64,000 bases of DNA from Bacillus sp. es.036 (GCF_002563635.1 NZ_PDIZ01000001.1:744001-808000); one strand, 5' to 3'. Shown: positions 35,025 through 44,080, numbered from the stretch's first letter. Notes: generated by a model from the letters alone, not told the origin. Numbers and translations: made by a program.

Positions 35025-35285
35025 CTATGCGTTATTAGAGATGGTTTCCTTTACTTCAGGAAGTAAAGTTTCCCAGTCCGCTTCAGGCATTTTGTTAATC
35101 GTAATGAAATCCTGGTAACCAAATACATTATCCACGCCTTCTAATTTTAGAAGGGCAGCTGCCATCGCATGGTCAGGGGTGTCGTTCTTCTTAAAAGAGT
35201 GACTTGAAGACCCTTCAAAAAGCTGCTGATCGGCAGTAATTTTAACTGCATTTGGATTTGGTGTTCGGTCTACGCGTAGTTCCAT
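35025..35285 (-). CDS. NifU N-terminal domain (scaffold-type) protein
   Basis: An 86-residue protein opening RVDRTPNPNAVKIT, the signature of the Nfu/NifU N-terminal domain, and covering that domain only; the Cys-x-x-Cys Fe-S half is absent. Relatives help in iron-sulfur protein maturation. RBS AAAGGAGG lies 7-9 nt before the ATG. It is probably monocistronic. Confidence 0.8.
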   Translation of the reverse strand: MELRVDRTPNPNAVKITADQQLFEGSSSHSFKKNDTPDHAMAAALLKLEGVDNVFGYQDFITINKMPEADWETLLPEVKETISNNA

Positions 35286-35356
35286 AGTATACGCCTCCTT
35301 TCGCTTTCATCTATTAGTGTATCAGAAACGCTCTTTGCAGCAAATAACCATTCTTG

Positions 35357-35815
35357 TTAAGAAGAGAAAGTAAAGCCGTAGCGTTTTGAGACAATATCGT
35401 GAAACCCAAGAGAATTATACAAATGCTTCGTAATCGCATTGTTAATGCCTGTTTCAAGTTCGATGCCTTTAATGCCCTCATTTTCTGCCCAATAGATCAC
35501 ATGAAGAAGTAGTTTTCTACCAATCCCTTGATTTCGAGCATCTGGGTCTACAAACAATTCGTTTAACCAAATATAAGGACCTCCACTAGCGAGACTAACT
35601 CCGATATTAAAAAAAGCTACGCCGAGTACATCATCGTCAGATTCTGCAATGACGATCCTTGAAGCTGTTTGTTCTTCAAGGGCAAGCTTTACCCCTTTAA
35701 CGAGCTTTTCATAGCTTCCATTCTGATCAGAACGGGTAATTTGCTTCATTAATAGACTTGAAACCTTTTCAATCATTTCGTCATTTGTCTGGCTCGATAA
35801 TTGGTACACATTCAT
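35357..35815 (-). CDS. GNAT family N-acetyltransferase
   Basis: A 152-residue GNAT protein with the acetyl-CoA binding motif A (RNQGIGRKLL, about residue 95) and the conserved NSLGF motif near the end. The substrate is unknown. ATG at 35815 (MNVYQL) is 9-10 nt behind GGAGGT; a longer frame from 35860 adds residues with no RBS. Confidence 0.8.
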   Translation of the reverse strand: MNVYQLSSQTNDEMIEKVSSLLMKQITRSDQNGSYEKLVKGVKLALEEQTASRIVIAESDDDVLGVAFFNIGVSLASGGPYIWLNELFVDPDARNQGIGRKLLLHVIYWAENEGIKGIELETGINNAITKHLYNSLGFHDIVSKRYGFTFSS

Positions 35816-35962
35816 TACCGTTCCACCTCCGTCATACTGTTTCGACCCCATCAACAACAATCCCTTTTTAGTGGTCGAGAATAAAATATTAATTTAATTG
35901 CTGGAAATTTGAAACATTCAGCCATTTCCATTCGTCTATAAGATAGGGAAGGAGCTTACAAG

Positions 35963-36631
35963 ATGAATATGGTTTTTTCATGGAGCTCTGGAAAAGATAG
36001 CGCCATGGCTTTATATGACTGTCTCTCACACTCTCATTTTCAAGTGAAAACGTTATGGACAACGGTGAATGAAACGAATAGGTCCATTCCATTTCACGGC
36101 GTCGATACCGCGTTGTTAAAAAAACAAGCAGATGCAATCGGAATCCCTCTAACGATAACCAATTTACCAGATAATTGTACAAATAAGCAATACGAGAAGC
36201 TTGTTCGGAAGCAATATAAATCATTTCGAAAAGAAGGACTGGAAGGTGTCGCTTTTGCAGATTTGTATTTAGAGGACATACGCCACTATCGCAACACTCT
36301 TTTACAGGACTATCAATTAAAAGCCATCTATCCCATCTGGAAACAGTCAACTTTACATACAGCGAAACGATTTCTCGCCAATGGATTTAAAGCGATCATC
36401 ACAACTGTCGATGAAACGAACCTTCAGAGTGATTGGGTAGGGGAACAATTCGATGAAACTTTTTTAAAAGCGATTCCAGAACACGTCGATCCGTGTGGAG
36501 AGAATGGTGAATTTCATACATTTGTTTATGATGGACCAATTTTCTCTAAAGCCGTTTCTTTTGATATAAAGGAGATTAGAAAAAAGGGATCCTTCCATAC
36601 AGTGCGATTAACTACGAAATCGGAAAGGTAA
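35963..36631 (+). CDS. Dph6-like ATP pyrophosphatase (diphthine-ammonia ligase family)
   Basis: A 222-residue PP-loop ATPase. The SSGKDS loop lies at residues 8-13, and the family-typical stretches GVAFADLYLEDIRHYR and DPCGENGEFHTFVYDGP are present. Eukaryotic Dph6 makes diphthamide, but bacteria lack that modification, so the bacterial substrate is unknown. RBS GGAAGGAG precedes the ATG. The next gene follows after 22 nt and may be co-transcribed. Confidence 0.82.
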   Translation: MNMVFSWSSGKDSAMALYDCLSHSHFQVKTLWTTVNETNRSIPFHGVDTALLKKQADAIGIPLTITNLPDNCTNKQYEKLVRKQYKSFRKEGLEGVAFADLYLEDIRHYRNTLLQDYQLKAIYPIWKQSTLHTAKRFLANGFKAIITTVDETNLQSDWVGEQFDETFLKAIPEHVDPCGENGEFHTFVYDGPIFSKAVSFDIKEIRKKGSFHTVRLTTKSER

Positions 36632-36653
36632 GGAAAGAAGGGGGGAGAAGAAA

Positions 36654-37235
36654 ATGCCGGTACTTGTTTGTTTTGGGGATTGTCTCACCGCTAGAGAAGT
36701 GGACGATAAAGGAAATGAGCGACTGACGTCTAGGATTAGAGGAGCTCTTGATGAATGGATTGTGATCAACGCAGGTTCAACGCCAACTTCTCGTGAAGGG
36801 GTGTCACGTTTTCAATCAGATGTTTTAAGTTACCAACCGGATTATGTCACCATTTTTTTTGGTACACAGGAAGCTTGCTTGATCGATGGTTCAGATATCA
36901 GTGAATTTGAAAGAAATATTGGGTATATGGTTAACAATCTTCCTCCGGAGCGAGTGATTTTGATATCACCTTCACCTGTGATGAATGAGGAAAATGCTTC
37001 GGTGACTAATTTGAAAATTGAAGGGTATGCTGATCGAATTCGTTTTTTGGCTAAGAAGTTTGGGACGAGACATATTGATCTCTGGCAACTGATACATGAA
37101 AGTCGAAAAAGTAAAACACTTTATGAGAAAGACGGTGTTCAGTTAAGTTCCAGGGGGTATAAACTGATTACGAAAGAAGTTTTAAAATCCCTTGGTAGAA
37201 AAACAAGGCTGAAACCGATGATTAAACTATTCTAA
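36654..37235 (+). CDS. SGNH/GDSL-hydrolase-like protein with substituted catalytic residues
   Basis: A 193-residue protein with the full SGNH fold order: block I FGDCLT, block II NAGSTPTS, block III FFGTQEA and block V DGVQLSSRGY. In active relatives these read FGDSLT, GxND and DGxHLS. Here the nucleophile Ser is Cys10, the oxyanion Asn is Gln72 and the catalytic His is Gln163; only Gly41 and Asp160 remain. It is therefore likely a pseudoenzyme or has new chemistry. Length and the rest of the fold are intact and the frame is open, so it is not a decaying gene. RBS GGGGGGAG precedes the ATG. Confidence 0.78.
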   Translation: MPVLVCFGDCLTAREVDDKGNERLTSRIRGALDEWIVINAGSTPTSREGVSRFQSDVLSYQPDYVTIFFGTQEACLIDGSDISEFERNIGYMVNNLPPERVILISPSPVMNEENASVTNLKIEGYADRIRFLAKKFGTRHIDLWQLIHESRKSKTLYEKDGVQLSSRGYKLITKEVLKSLGRKTRLKPMIKLF

Positions 37236-37278
37236 TGAATCGGACGACAGAATTTTAGGAAGCGGCAAGTCCGAAAAT

Positions 37279-37312
37279 AAAGAAACCCGTCACGAGTTGA
37301 CGGGTTTCTTTT
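37279..37312. terminator. Bidirectional terminator after the SGNH-like gene
   Basis: The perfect stem AAAGAAACCCGTCA/TGACGGGTTTCTTT with a 5-nt loop can serve both this gene and the convergent DUF3813 gene. Confidence 0.9.
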
Positions 37313-37323
37313 ATGGGGAAAAA

Positions 37324-37548
37324 TTAAAAGGGTTTATTGGATACTTCATGGCTAAGTTCTTGAATGACTTCCTGGTATGAAGTGAGCTGTTCTTTTTCAG
37401 CGCTAGTTGATTGATGGAAAGCTGCAGAAAGATTGTTAAGGGCCACGTTAATTTGATTTTGTGTATCTGGATGTCCGCTTGTAGCCATTTGTTCTGCTCT
37501 TTCTACCGCTTCACGCGCAAGTTGGAAATAACGATTTCCCATCTTCAT
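37324..37548 (-). CDS. DUF3813 family small protein
   Basis: A 74-residue helical protein (GNRYFQLAREAVERAEQ) resembling DUF3813 proteins of spore formers. Its function is unknown. The ATG overlaps the stop of the upstream 47-residue gene (ATGA), so translation is coupled. Confidence 0.7.
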   Translation of the reverse strand: MKMGNRYFQLAREAVERAEQMATSGHPDTQNQINVALNNLSAAFHQSTSAEKEQLTSYQEVIQELSHEVSNKPF

Positions 37549-37688
37549 TCACCACCAGACAAATTTTCTTGTTGCTGTTTCTTTCTTTGCTGACTGCTTA
37601 AACTTGTCAGGTCGTGCTGATCCATGTTTTGAACGGCACGATCTGCGCCTTCTTTTATCATTCGCTTTGTTTTGCTGTTCTTTGCCAT
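37545..37688 (-). CDS. Hypothetical 47-residue basic protein
   Basis: This short frame begins MAKNSKTKRMIKEGADRAVQ and ends QQENLSGGE. It has a strong GGGAGGG RBS about 8 nt upstream and is coupled to the DUF3813 gene by ATGA. It is lysine- and glutamine-rich and without membrane segments. I do not recognise the family; its size, charge and context hint at a small sporulation-phase protein. Confidence 0.65.
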   Translation of the reverse strand: MAKNSKTKRMIKEGADRAVQNMDQHDLTSLSSQQRKKQQQENLSGGE

Positions 37689-37768
37689 GATTGAATCCCT
37701 CCCTTTCTCTTATAGGATGAGTTCATCAATCAGTTATTATTCTGCATTGATCTCTCCTTTTGAGAAAA

Positions 37769-37801
37769 TAAAAAAGACAGCTTATGATAGCTGTCTTTTG
37801 T
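37769..37801 (-). terminator. Terminator after yitU
   Basis: AAAAGACAGCT pairs with AGCTGTCTTTT across a TATGAT loop, directly after the minus-strand stop. Confidence 0.85.
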
Positions 37802-38621
37802 CAGAAATCGAGAGTTTCAGTCTTTCCTCAAGAAAAGTTGCAATCCCGTCTTCTTCATTTGTTACGGTCACTTCATTCGCGATATTTTTTAATTCATTAA
37901 TTGCATTTCCCATCGCAACGCCAGTACCAGCGTATTCAATCATTTCAAGGTCATTGTCTTCATCGCCAAAAGCAATAATTCTCTCTTGAGGAACGTTAAA
38001 GTGAGTTGCTAAACGCTGCAAACCGACTGCTTTGTTTAATCCTGCTCGAACGATCTCGATGATATTTAATGGAGCAGCCCAAACCCTGTGCTCAATCATT
38101 TCCGCATGATGGTCTCTTAACATTTGGCGAAGATCCGCAAGCTGTTGTTCGTGCGGATGAATGAGAAGAGAGGTTGGATCATCTTTGAGATTTTTATGGA
38201 TTTCCCCAGTGAAAATGGAAGAGTCATTCATAATCATATTTTGCATAATAAGCTCATCATGCTGATGCAGGTAAACATCATCAAGCACTTCAGCCATAAT
38301 GTTTTTTACATTGATATCACTACAGGAAGAAACGATGGATTTCGCAGTAGTTAATTCCATTGGAGAATGAAGAGTTCCAAAAGAGCGATCGAGGGGATGG
38401 TGAACAAATGCCCCGTTAAAATTAACGATTGGAGAATCAAGTGCTAGTTCGTTATAATAGCGAACGCTTGCCCGATAAGGGCGACCTGTTGCGATTGCGA
38501 CGTGATGACCTTGCCTTTTCGCTTCAAAGATGACAGATTTCGTGCGTTCTGAAATATTCTTTTCGCTGTTTAACAACGTGCCATCAAGATCAATTGCGAT
38601 TAGATGCGGTTTAGTTGTCAT
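37782..38621 (-). CDS. yitU: Cof-type HAD-IIB phosphatase YitU
   Basis: A 279-residue HAD phosphatase: motif I AIDLDGTLL with nucleophile Asp, a C2-type cap, motif II region ATGRP and motif IV FGDEDNDLEM. B. subtilis YitU dephosphorylates the riboflavin precursor 5-amino-6-ribitylamino-uracil phosphate, and similar substrates are likely here. It lies next to yitV and yitW as in B. subtilis but on the opposite strand to them. Confidence 0.85.
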   Translation of the reverse strand: MTTKPHLIAIDLDGTLLNSEKNISERTKSVIFEAKRQGHHVAIATGRPYRASVRYYNELALDSPIVNFNGAFVHHPLDRSFGTLHSPMELTTAKSIVSSCSDINVKNIMAEVLDDVYLHQHDELIMQNMIMNDSSIFTGEIHKNLKDDPTSLLIHPHEQQLADLRQMLRDHHAEMIEHRVWAAPLNIIEIVRAGLNKAVGLQRLATHFNVPQERIIAFGDEDNDLEMIEYAGTGVAMGNAINELKNIANEVTVTNEEDGIATFLEERLKLSISDKRQLS

Positions 38622-38809
38622 AAAAGCTCCTTTGAAAAGTGTCTTTTTGGTGTAGCGCCTACAAACTTATTGTACATGGCATAAGATTACGTGTCTATTT
38701 TGTAATATTAAAATTTTGACAAAAGTATTAAAAGGAAACGATAGTCGTTTGAGGAATTATTAAGTAGGGTACACTTTAACTAACATTCCATTGGAGGTGG
38801 CAGTCGATT

Positions 38810-39127
38810 ATGACTAAGAAACAAACATGGCTAATATCAAGTATTGCGGCAGGGACAATCGGCATTTCATCCTATTTGCTAAAGGATGAAGAAAAGAGAG
38901 CGAAACTAAAAACGAAGGCAAATGGTTTGCGTAAGCAAGTCTCAAAGAAATTTAGTGACAGCTTGCCAATCGAAAAAGCAGGCAACCCAACAACACCCGA
39001 TCAATCAGATGATAGCGGAGATAGCAAGATGGTTTATGAAGGTTCACAGTTTCCAACTCAATATTACAATAAATTAGAAAATATGAAATCAGTTGAAAAA
39101 AGTCACGAAGAGCAAGTGAAAAATTAA
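38810..39127 (+). CDS. Hypothetical membrane-anchored protein
   Basis: A 105-residue protein with one N-terminal hydrophobic segment (about residues 8-24), then a Lys-rich helical part and a polar Ser/Asp/Glu tail. The layout resembles YtxH-type small envelope proteins, though no family is certain. RBS TGGAGGTGG lies about 9 nt before the ATG. It is alone in its unit. Confidence 0.65.
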   Translation: MTKKQTWLISSIAAGTIGISSYLLKDEEKRAKLKTKANGLRKQVSKKFSDSLPIEKAGNPTTPDQSDDSGDSKMVYEGSQFPTQYYNKLENMKSVEKSHEEQVKN

Positions 39128-39135
39128 CGAATTTG

Positions 39136-39166
39136 ACATGCAAGCATTGCTTGCATGTTTTTCTTT
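39136..39166 (+). terminator. Terminator after the hypothetical membrane protein
   Basis: ACATGCAAG pairs with CTTGCATGT across a 5-nt loop, followed by a T run. Confidence 0.85.
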
Positions 39167-39248
39167 GCTATCCTTCCTTCAAATTTCTCATGTAACCATA
39201 TGAATGGTACGATAGATAGGACGGTTACTAGAGGAAAGGGGTAAGCTA

Positions 39249-40016
39249 ATGATTACAATTGTAAATGAATACATAGAGAATATACCCGTTCTACACGTTG
39301 TAGATGGTGAACTTGCTGATGAGAAACTGCCGCTCGTTATGTTTCAACATGGTTTTACTAGCGCAAAAGAACATAATCTACATATTGCCTACCTTCTAGC
39401 TGAAGAAGGGTATCGCGTACTTCTTCCTGATGCTGTTCATCACGGAGAACGCGAAAATGATTTATCAGGGAAAAAGCGTCAGTATGTGTTTTGGGAAATT
39501 GTGATTCAAAGTTTAACGGAGCTTGACCAACTGAGACAGCATCTTGTTGATCGAAATCTTGTTCAAGAAGATCGGATTGGGATGTCAGGCACTTCAATGG
39601 GAGGCATACTAACATTTGGGGCGCTTACGCAATATCCATGGATTAAAGCAGCTGTTTCCTTAATGGGGTCGCCGTCTTATTTTAAACTGGCGAACGCTCA
39701 AATTCGCTATTTGAAAGAAGAAGGATTCAGTCTTCCGATTTCTGAAGAAGAAATGAAAAAACAAATTGAAGGTTTACAGTCTTATGACCTTTCTTTACAA
39801 GAAGACAAACTTGATGGTCGTCCACTCATGATGTGGCATAGTACAGTAGATAAGGTCGTTCCGTATACACTTACGGATGATTTCTATCACCAGATTAAAC
39901 CGCTCTATGAAGGGAAGGAAGAGCATCTTAAATTTATTAAAGATGAGACTTCCGGCCATAAAGTTTCACGAGAAGCTGTTCTTGCTTTAGTGGACTGGTT
40001 TAAAACTCATTTATAG
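39249..40016 (+). CDS. yitV: Alpha/beta hydrolase YitV
   Basis: A 255-residue serine hydrolase. The oxyanion HGF motif is near residue 34, the nucleophile S116 is in GMSGTSMGG, the acid is in HSTVDKVVPY and the catalytic His is in SGHKVS. It matches YitV of B. subtilis in size and position before yitW. The family groups with prolyl-oligopeptidase-like esterases; the substrate is unknown. Confidence 0.86.
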   Translation: MITIVNEYIENIPVLHVVDGELADEKLPLVMFQHGFTSAKEHNLHIAYLLAEEGYRVLLPDAVHHGERENDLSGKKRQYVFWEIVIQSLTELDQLRQHLVDRNLVQEDRIGMSGTSMGGILTFGALTQYPWIKAAVSLMGSPSYFKLANAQIRYLKEEGFSLPISEEEMKKQIEGLQSYDLSLQEDKLDGRPLMMWHSTVDKVVPYTLTDDFYHQIKPLYEGKEEHLKFIKDETSGHKVSREAVLALVDWFKTHL

Positions 40017-40032
40017 AATTAAGCCTTTTCGG

Positions 40033-40060
40033 TTTAAGTTAAATCTGAATTTGTTATAAT
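40033..40060 (+). promoter_or_regulatory. Putative sigma-A promoter of yitW
   Basis: TTTAAG (40033-40038) is 16 bp from a consensus TATAAT (40055-40060), about 40 nt before the yitW start. Confidence 0.55.
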
Positions 40061-40098
40061 GAAAGTTGGAAGCACTTGTTATGAAAGGAGAGATTTCA

Positions 40099-40419
40099 AT
40101 GTCTGATCAAACAGATCAAGAAATGAGAGATAAATTATTTGAAGCTCTGGAGAATGTAATTGACCCTGAGCTTGGGATAGACATCGTAAACCTTGGCCTC
40201 GTCTACGAAGCCGATCTTAACGATGAAGGTGTCGCTCAAGTCGTTATGACATTAACTGCAATGGGTTGCCCATTAGCAGGTACAATCGTTAATGACGTAA
40301 AACGCGCACTATCCGATGTGGAGGAAGTAAACGATGCTGATGTTAACATCGTTTGGAATCCACCATGGTCGAAAGACAACATGTCACGTTATGCAAAGAT
40401 TGCACTTGGCATTACATGA
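40099..40419 (+). CDS. yitW: MIP18/DUF59 metal-sulfur cluster assembly factor YitW
   Basis: A 106-residue DUF59 protein with the signature IDPELGIDIVNLGLVYE and the MTLTAMGCP motif, whose Cys may bind a metal or Fe-S cluster. It acts in maturation of iron-sulfur proteins. ATG at 40099 (MSDQTD) lies 8 nt after AAAGGAG; an upstream frame to 40066 is not supported. Confidence 0.9.
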   Translation: MSDQTDQEMRDKLFEALENVIDPELGIDIVNLGLVYEADLNDEGVAQVVMTLTAMGCPLAGTIVNDVKRALSDVEEVNDADVNIVWNPPWSKDNMSRYAKIALGIT

Positions 40420-40423
40420 TTAG

Positions 40424-40457
40424 AAAAGGAAGAGGGGCTCCCTCTTCCTTTTTTTAT
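40424..40457 (+). terminator. Terminator after yitW
   Basis: AAAAGGAAGAGGG pairs with CCTCTTCCTTTT and is followed by a T run. Confidence 0.88.
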
Positions 40458-40499
40458 GTTTTGTGAGCAATTATAGTAAAATGACGTTTCTATTCTATT

Positions 40500-42179
40500 C
40501 TATTCTGTGCGTTCAACGACGATTTTTTCGTTAATCATCTTCCAAATCGCAGGGTCTTCCATACCGAGTCGCCATAAGGCAACACCCTGGACACCAAGTT
40601 CATCGGCTAACCGAATTTTTGCTTCAATGCTTTGTTCGTTTTCAAACCAGACTTCGTGCTTATTTTCTTCCTCATCTGTATAGCGAAAGAAAGGTGTTTT
40701 CCGTTCTTCATCAAATTCGACTTCGGCGTTGTACTTCTTTTTTAATTTCATCGCCATATCATACGTGACGTAGGTGCTTTTTTCTTTATCAAGATTAAAA
40801 TCAAAACCAAACACAGAAATAGCGGATACTAACTTTTCAGGAGGAATTCTCGTTTTGGCATATGTCATGACTTTCTCCATCCACCCGGCCGTCACGGCAG
40901 GACCTGGAGGGCTACCTGGCCAGCCAAATTCGTTATAAAGCATCACGATAAATTGATCAACAGCTTTGCCGATCTCAGCATAATTAAATGGATCTGAGAA
41001 TGGATTAACGAGTTCATCTGAAGCTCTTGAAGGAACACTTGCTGAGAAGAAATACCCTTTCTTACGAAGCTCTTCTCCGATTGTCTGGTAAAGAAGCGTT
41101 AGTTTATCCGCATCTTCAATATAGACGTCTTCAATGTCAATATCGACCCCATCAAAATTATATTTTTCGATTAATTTAACGAGATTTTTTGCAAATGCTC
41201 TTCGGTTTTCCTCGCTTGAAACGAGTGTCTGAACTACCTTCTTACTTGGTTCGGTGTCGCCCCTTTTATACAGTAAGTTATGCACAACAGGCATGATTTT
41301 AATGTTTTGATCATGGGCAAGCTGGACGAGTTTCTCAATTTCTCTATCGCTAAACTTGCCGAACTTCTCAATTGTTGTTGGATTCTCTTGGCTGATCCGA
41401 AAAAGAAACAGAGCTAGCTGCGAAAGGGCGGATCGATTTGAAACAAATGATTTATAAGAAGAAGGGAGCGACGGGCCTTCTTCAAGCGTATAGTAACCGA
41501 TAATCCGCGATACCGGCTTTTCATCTCCATACGCTTTAAATGTAACGAGGCTATCTGCTATCCACCCAGTCGTACCATCATATAACTGCACTTTGTACCA
41601 ATTTCCACGAATACCTTCAACCGCAAGCTTTGCTCCAGTTCTCATTTGAGCAATGATATTATACCCTTTGCCTGGGCCAGTTCTTACATTCGCTCGGTCA
41701 GCTTTCACAACGACTTCTGTATATACTGGAATTTTCAATGTTTGACCTATTGAGAGCGCATCTGATGTTAAATCATTCATCACCTGAATACTTTGAGCTG
41801 TCGTACCATAATTTTGGGCAATGGTGTATAGACTGTCTCCTGCTTTTACTGTATAGTCAATGCGCATTGATCGAGAACGGTTTAGTGGGAGTTCAAGGTG
41901 CTGACCAACATAAATAAGGTTAGATGGCAGTTGATTTAGCTCTCTAACTTCTTCAACTGGAACACGGTAATCTTCTGAAATACTTAATAATGTATCACCC
42001 TGTTTTACGGTATACGTATGGTTAGTAGAAGAAGAGGGGATTCGTAGCATTTGTCCAACGTAAATGATGTTTGAATTAAGCTGGTTCATTTGCTTGATTT
42101 CATTCACGGATTGATCGTGCGATTCTGCAATTTTAAGCAGCGTATCGCCAGGCTTAACCCAATATTCTTTTTGAGGCAT
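40500..42179 (-). CDS. LysM-SH3-GH18 spore or cell-wall glycosidase (YaaH/SleL-like)
   Basis: A 559-residue protein with three N-terminal LysM repeats (about 3-48, 52-97 and 106-152), an SH3b domain (about 155-215) and a GH18 domain (about 220-550). The catalytic motif DGVDIDIE is intact, so hydrolysis of N-acetylglucosaminyl linkages is expected. No signal peptide is seen, as in spore proteins YaaH, YdhD and SleL, which act on the cortex during germination. YaaH has two LysM repeats and no SH3, so this is a longer architecture. ATG at 42179 is 8 nt after AAAGGAG. Confidence 0.85.
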   Translation of the reverse strand: MPQKEYWVKPGDTLLKIAESHDQSVNEIKQMNQLNSNIIYVGQMLRIPSSSTNHTYTVKQGDTLLSISEDYRVPVEEVRELNQLPSNLIYVGQHLELPLNRSRSMRIDYTVKAGDSLYTIAQNYGTTAQSIQVMNDLTSDALSIGQTLKIPVYTEVVVKADRANVRTGPGKGYNIIAQMRTGAKLAVEGIRGNWYKVQLYDGTTGWIADSLVTFKAYGDEKPVSRIIGYYTLEEGPSLPSSYKSFVSNRSALSQLALFLFRISQENPTTIEKFGKFSDREIEKLVQLAHDQNIKIMPVVHNLLYKRGDTEPSKKVVQTLVSSEENRRAFAKNLVKLIEKYNFDGVDIDIEDVYIEDADKLTLLYQTIGEELRKKGYFFSASVPSRASDELVNPFSDPFNYAEIGKAVDQFIVMLYNEFGWPGSPPGPAVTAGWMEKVMTYAKTRIPPEKLVSAISVFGFDFNLDKEKSTYVTYDMAMKLKKKYNAEVEFDEERKTPFFRYTDEEENKHEVWFENEQSIEAKIRLADELGVQGVALWRLGMEDPAIWKMINEKIVVERTE

Positions 42180-42318
42180 GATCATCACTCCTTTCCATAT
42201 AAGATGCATCACTAACAATCTATTCACGGCCTTCTTTATTCATTCGAGTTTTCCATTTAAACGAAATGAGCGAATTTTTGTTACAATGAAGAGGAAAATG
42301 TGAACAGATGGAGATGAG

Positions 42319-43581
42319 ATGATGGTCGAGAGAAGAAAACCAATCACAGTGGAAGAAGCTGTTCAAAAGGTAATGAACCTCTCTTATGAAGGAACGCTTG
42401 AAACAGTGCTATTAGAAGAAAGCGATGGGCGCCATCTCGGAGTCGCCGTTAAAGCCGATCATGATGTTCCACCATTTGATCGTTCACCTTATGATGGCTT
42501 TGCGATCCGAGCGGAAGATACATATGAAGCTTCGAAAGATACGCCAGTTAAATTGAAAGTTATTGAAGAAATTGGAGCAGGCACTGTGGCCTCCAAAGTC
42601 CCTGAGAAAAACGAGGCGATTCGTATTATGACGGGGGCCGCTATACCTGAAGGGACGAATGCAGTGTTCATGCTTGAACTTGTTCAAGAAATCGAGGAAG
42701 AAGATCAGCCATTCATTCAGGTGAAGCGGAAAGTAGTTAAGGGAGACAATCTTTCTTTACGTGGAGAAGATACACAGGAAGGAACCGTACTTATTGAAAA
42801 AGGGACTCTCATTACGCCTGGCGTGAAGGCGCTTCTTGCAACGTTTGGATATGCAAACGTTCCAGTTGCTCGTAAACCGGAAGTAGGCATATACGCTACT
42901 GGTACAGAACTATTGGATCCTGATCAAGCGCTTCAACCAGGAAAGATACGGAATAGTAATTCACCTATGATCGAAGGACAGGTAAAGGAGGCGGGAGCCA
43001 CACCGCTTTATTTTGGAAAATTAGAGGATAACTTTGAAACGAGTTTTTCTTCAATCAAAGCTGCGTTAACAAAAGTAGATTTTCTCATTACAACGGGAGG
43101 CGTATCGGTAGGCGATTATGATTACCTTCCTGCGATCTATGAGAAATTAGGGGCAACGGTGTTATTTAATAAAGTAGGAATGAGACCGGGTAGTGTGACG
43201 ACGGTTGCTGAATGGAATGGGAAATTACTATTTGGTCTATCTGGAAATCCTTCTGCCTGTTTTGTAGGCTTTGAGTTATTCGCAAGACCCATCATTAAGC
43301 GTGCGCTCTTTTCGAAGTATCCTTATCGCATGAAAAGCCAGGGAGAACTGTTAACGAACTTTCCAAAACCTAACCCGTTCACAAGGTTTGTACGAAGTAG
43401 AGTAGAGGAGAAAAACGGTCGACTTTATGTGAAACCAACGGGACTTGATAAATCAGGAAGCGTGACCTCTCTCGCCGAAGCAAATGCTTTTGTCGTATTA
43501 CCTGGAGGAACACGTGGATTCGAGGCTGGAGATACAGTTGAACTACTCCATCTTCGTGAGGATGGATCAGCTACGTGGTAA
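42319..43581 (+). CDS. moeA: Molybdopterin molybdenumtransferase MoeA
   Basis: A 420-residue MoeA with the domain order of the family. Visible are FDRSPYDGFAIRAED in the N-terminal domain, TGTELL and NSNSPMI in the MoCF-binding domain, TTGGVSVGDYDY and LSGNPSACFVGFE. It inserts molybdate into adenylated molybdopterin. RBS GGAGAT precedes the ATG pair. Its end overlaps the mobB start, opening a moeA-mobB-moaE-moaD operon. Confidence 0.93.
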   Translation: MMVERRKPITVEEAVQKVMNLSYEGTLETVLLEESDGRHLGVAVKADHDVPPFDRSPYDGFAIRAEDTYEASKDTPVKLKVIEEIGAGTVASKVPEKNEAIRIMTGAAIPEGTNAVFMLELVQEIEEEDQPFIQVKRKVVKGDNLSLRGEDTQEGTVLIEKGTLITPGVKALLATFGYANVPVARKPEVGIYATGTELLDPDQALQPGKIRNSNSPMIEGQVKEAGATPLYFGKLEDNFETSFSSIKAALTKVDFLITTGGVSVGDYDYLPAIYEKLGATVLFNKVGMRPGSVTTVAEWNGKLLFGLSGNPSACFVGFELFARPIIKRALFSKYPYRMKSQGELLTNFPKPNPFTRFVRSRVEEKNGRLYVKPTGLDKSGSVTSLAEANAFVVLPGGTRGFEAGDTVELLHLREDGSATW

Positions 43582-44078
43582 AAACGCCGGTGATTCAGGT
43601 CGTAGGGTACCAAAATAGTGGGAAGACGCTTTTTGCTGAAAAAATGATTGAACAAGCGTCATCACACGGCATAAAGGTTGGCGTGATTAAGCATCATGGA
43701 CACGGAAGACCTGACGTATATGATGAGAAAAAAGATACAGGACGCCATCGGAATGCCGGAGCCGTTGTTACGGGGGTTAGCGGTGGCGGAATGGTTTCTA
43801 TTCATGCAACGCAGGGAAGCGAATGGGAACTTGAACAGTTAGTTCGTTTATACGATTCATTTGATCTTGATCTTATTTTAGTGGAAGGGTTCAAAGATGA
43901 GAACTATCCAAAGATTGTGCTTTTAAGAAATAAAGATGATCTTCACTTGTTAAACAAAACTCACATCATTGGAACGATTGTGAAAGAAGCTCACGATGTT
44001 TCGGTTGATAATAGCTACTTTTATGATCAAATGTACGACTGTATAGAAGATGTGTTGAAGCATGTTAGGAGAGGGTAA
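43575..44078 (+). CDS. mobB: Molybdopterin-guanine dinucleotide biosynthesis protein MobB
   Basis: A 167-residue P-loop GTPase; Walker A GYQNSGKT lies at residues 11-18 and the VIKHHGHG and DTGRHRNAGA motifs follow. It assists MobA in attaching GMP to molybdopterin. It begins with GTG inside the 3' end of moeA (7-nt overlap) and ends just before moaE. Confidence 0.9.
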   Translation: MVKTPVIQVVGYQNSGKTLFAEKMIEQASSHGIKVGVIKHHGHGRPDVYDEKKDTGRHRNAGAVVTGVSGGGMVSIHATQGSEWELEQLVRLYDSFDLDLILVEGFKDENYPKIVLLRNKDDLHLLNKTHIIGTIVKEAHDVSVDNSYFYDQMYDCIEDVLKHVRRG

Positions 44079-44080
44079 CA

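Noticed and set aside
35889-36350. 153-residue minus-strand frame
   Set aside because: It is antisense to the Dph6-like gene, has atypical composition and no RBS.
38952-39143. Minus-strand 63-residue frame
   Set aside because: It is a shadow of the 38810-39127 gene and its terminator.
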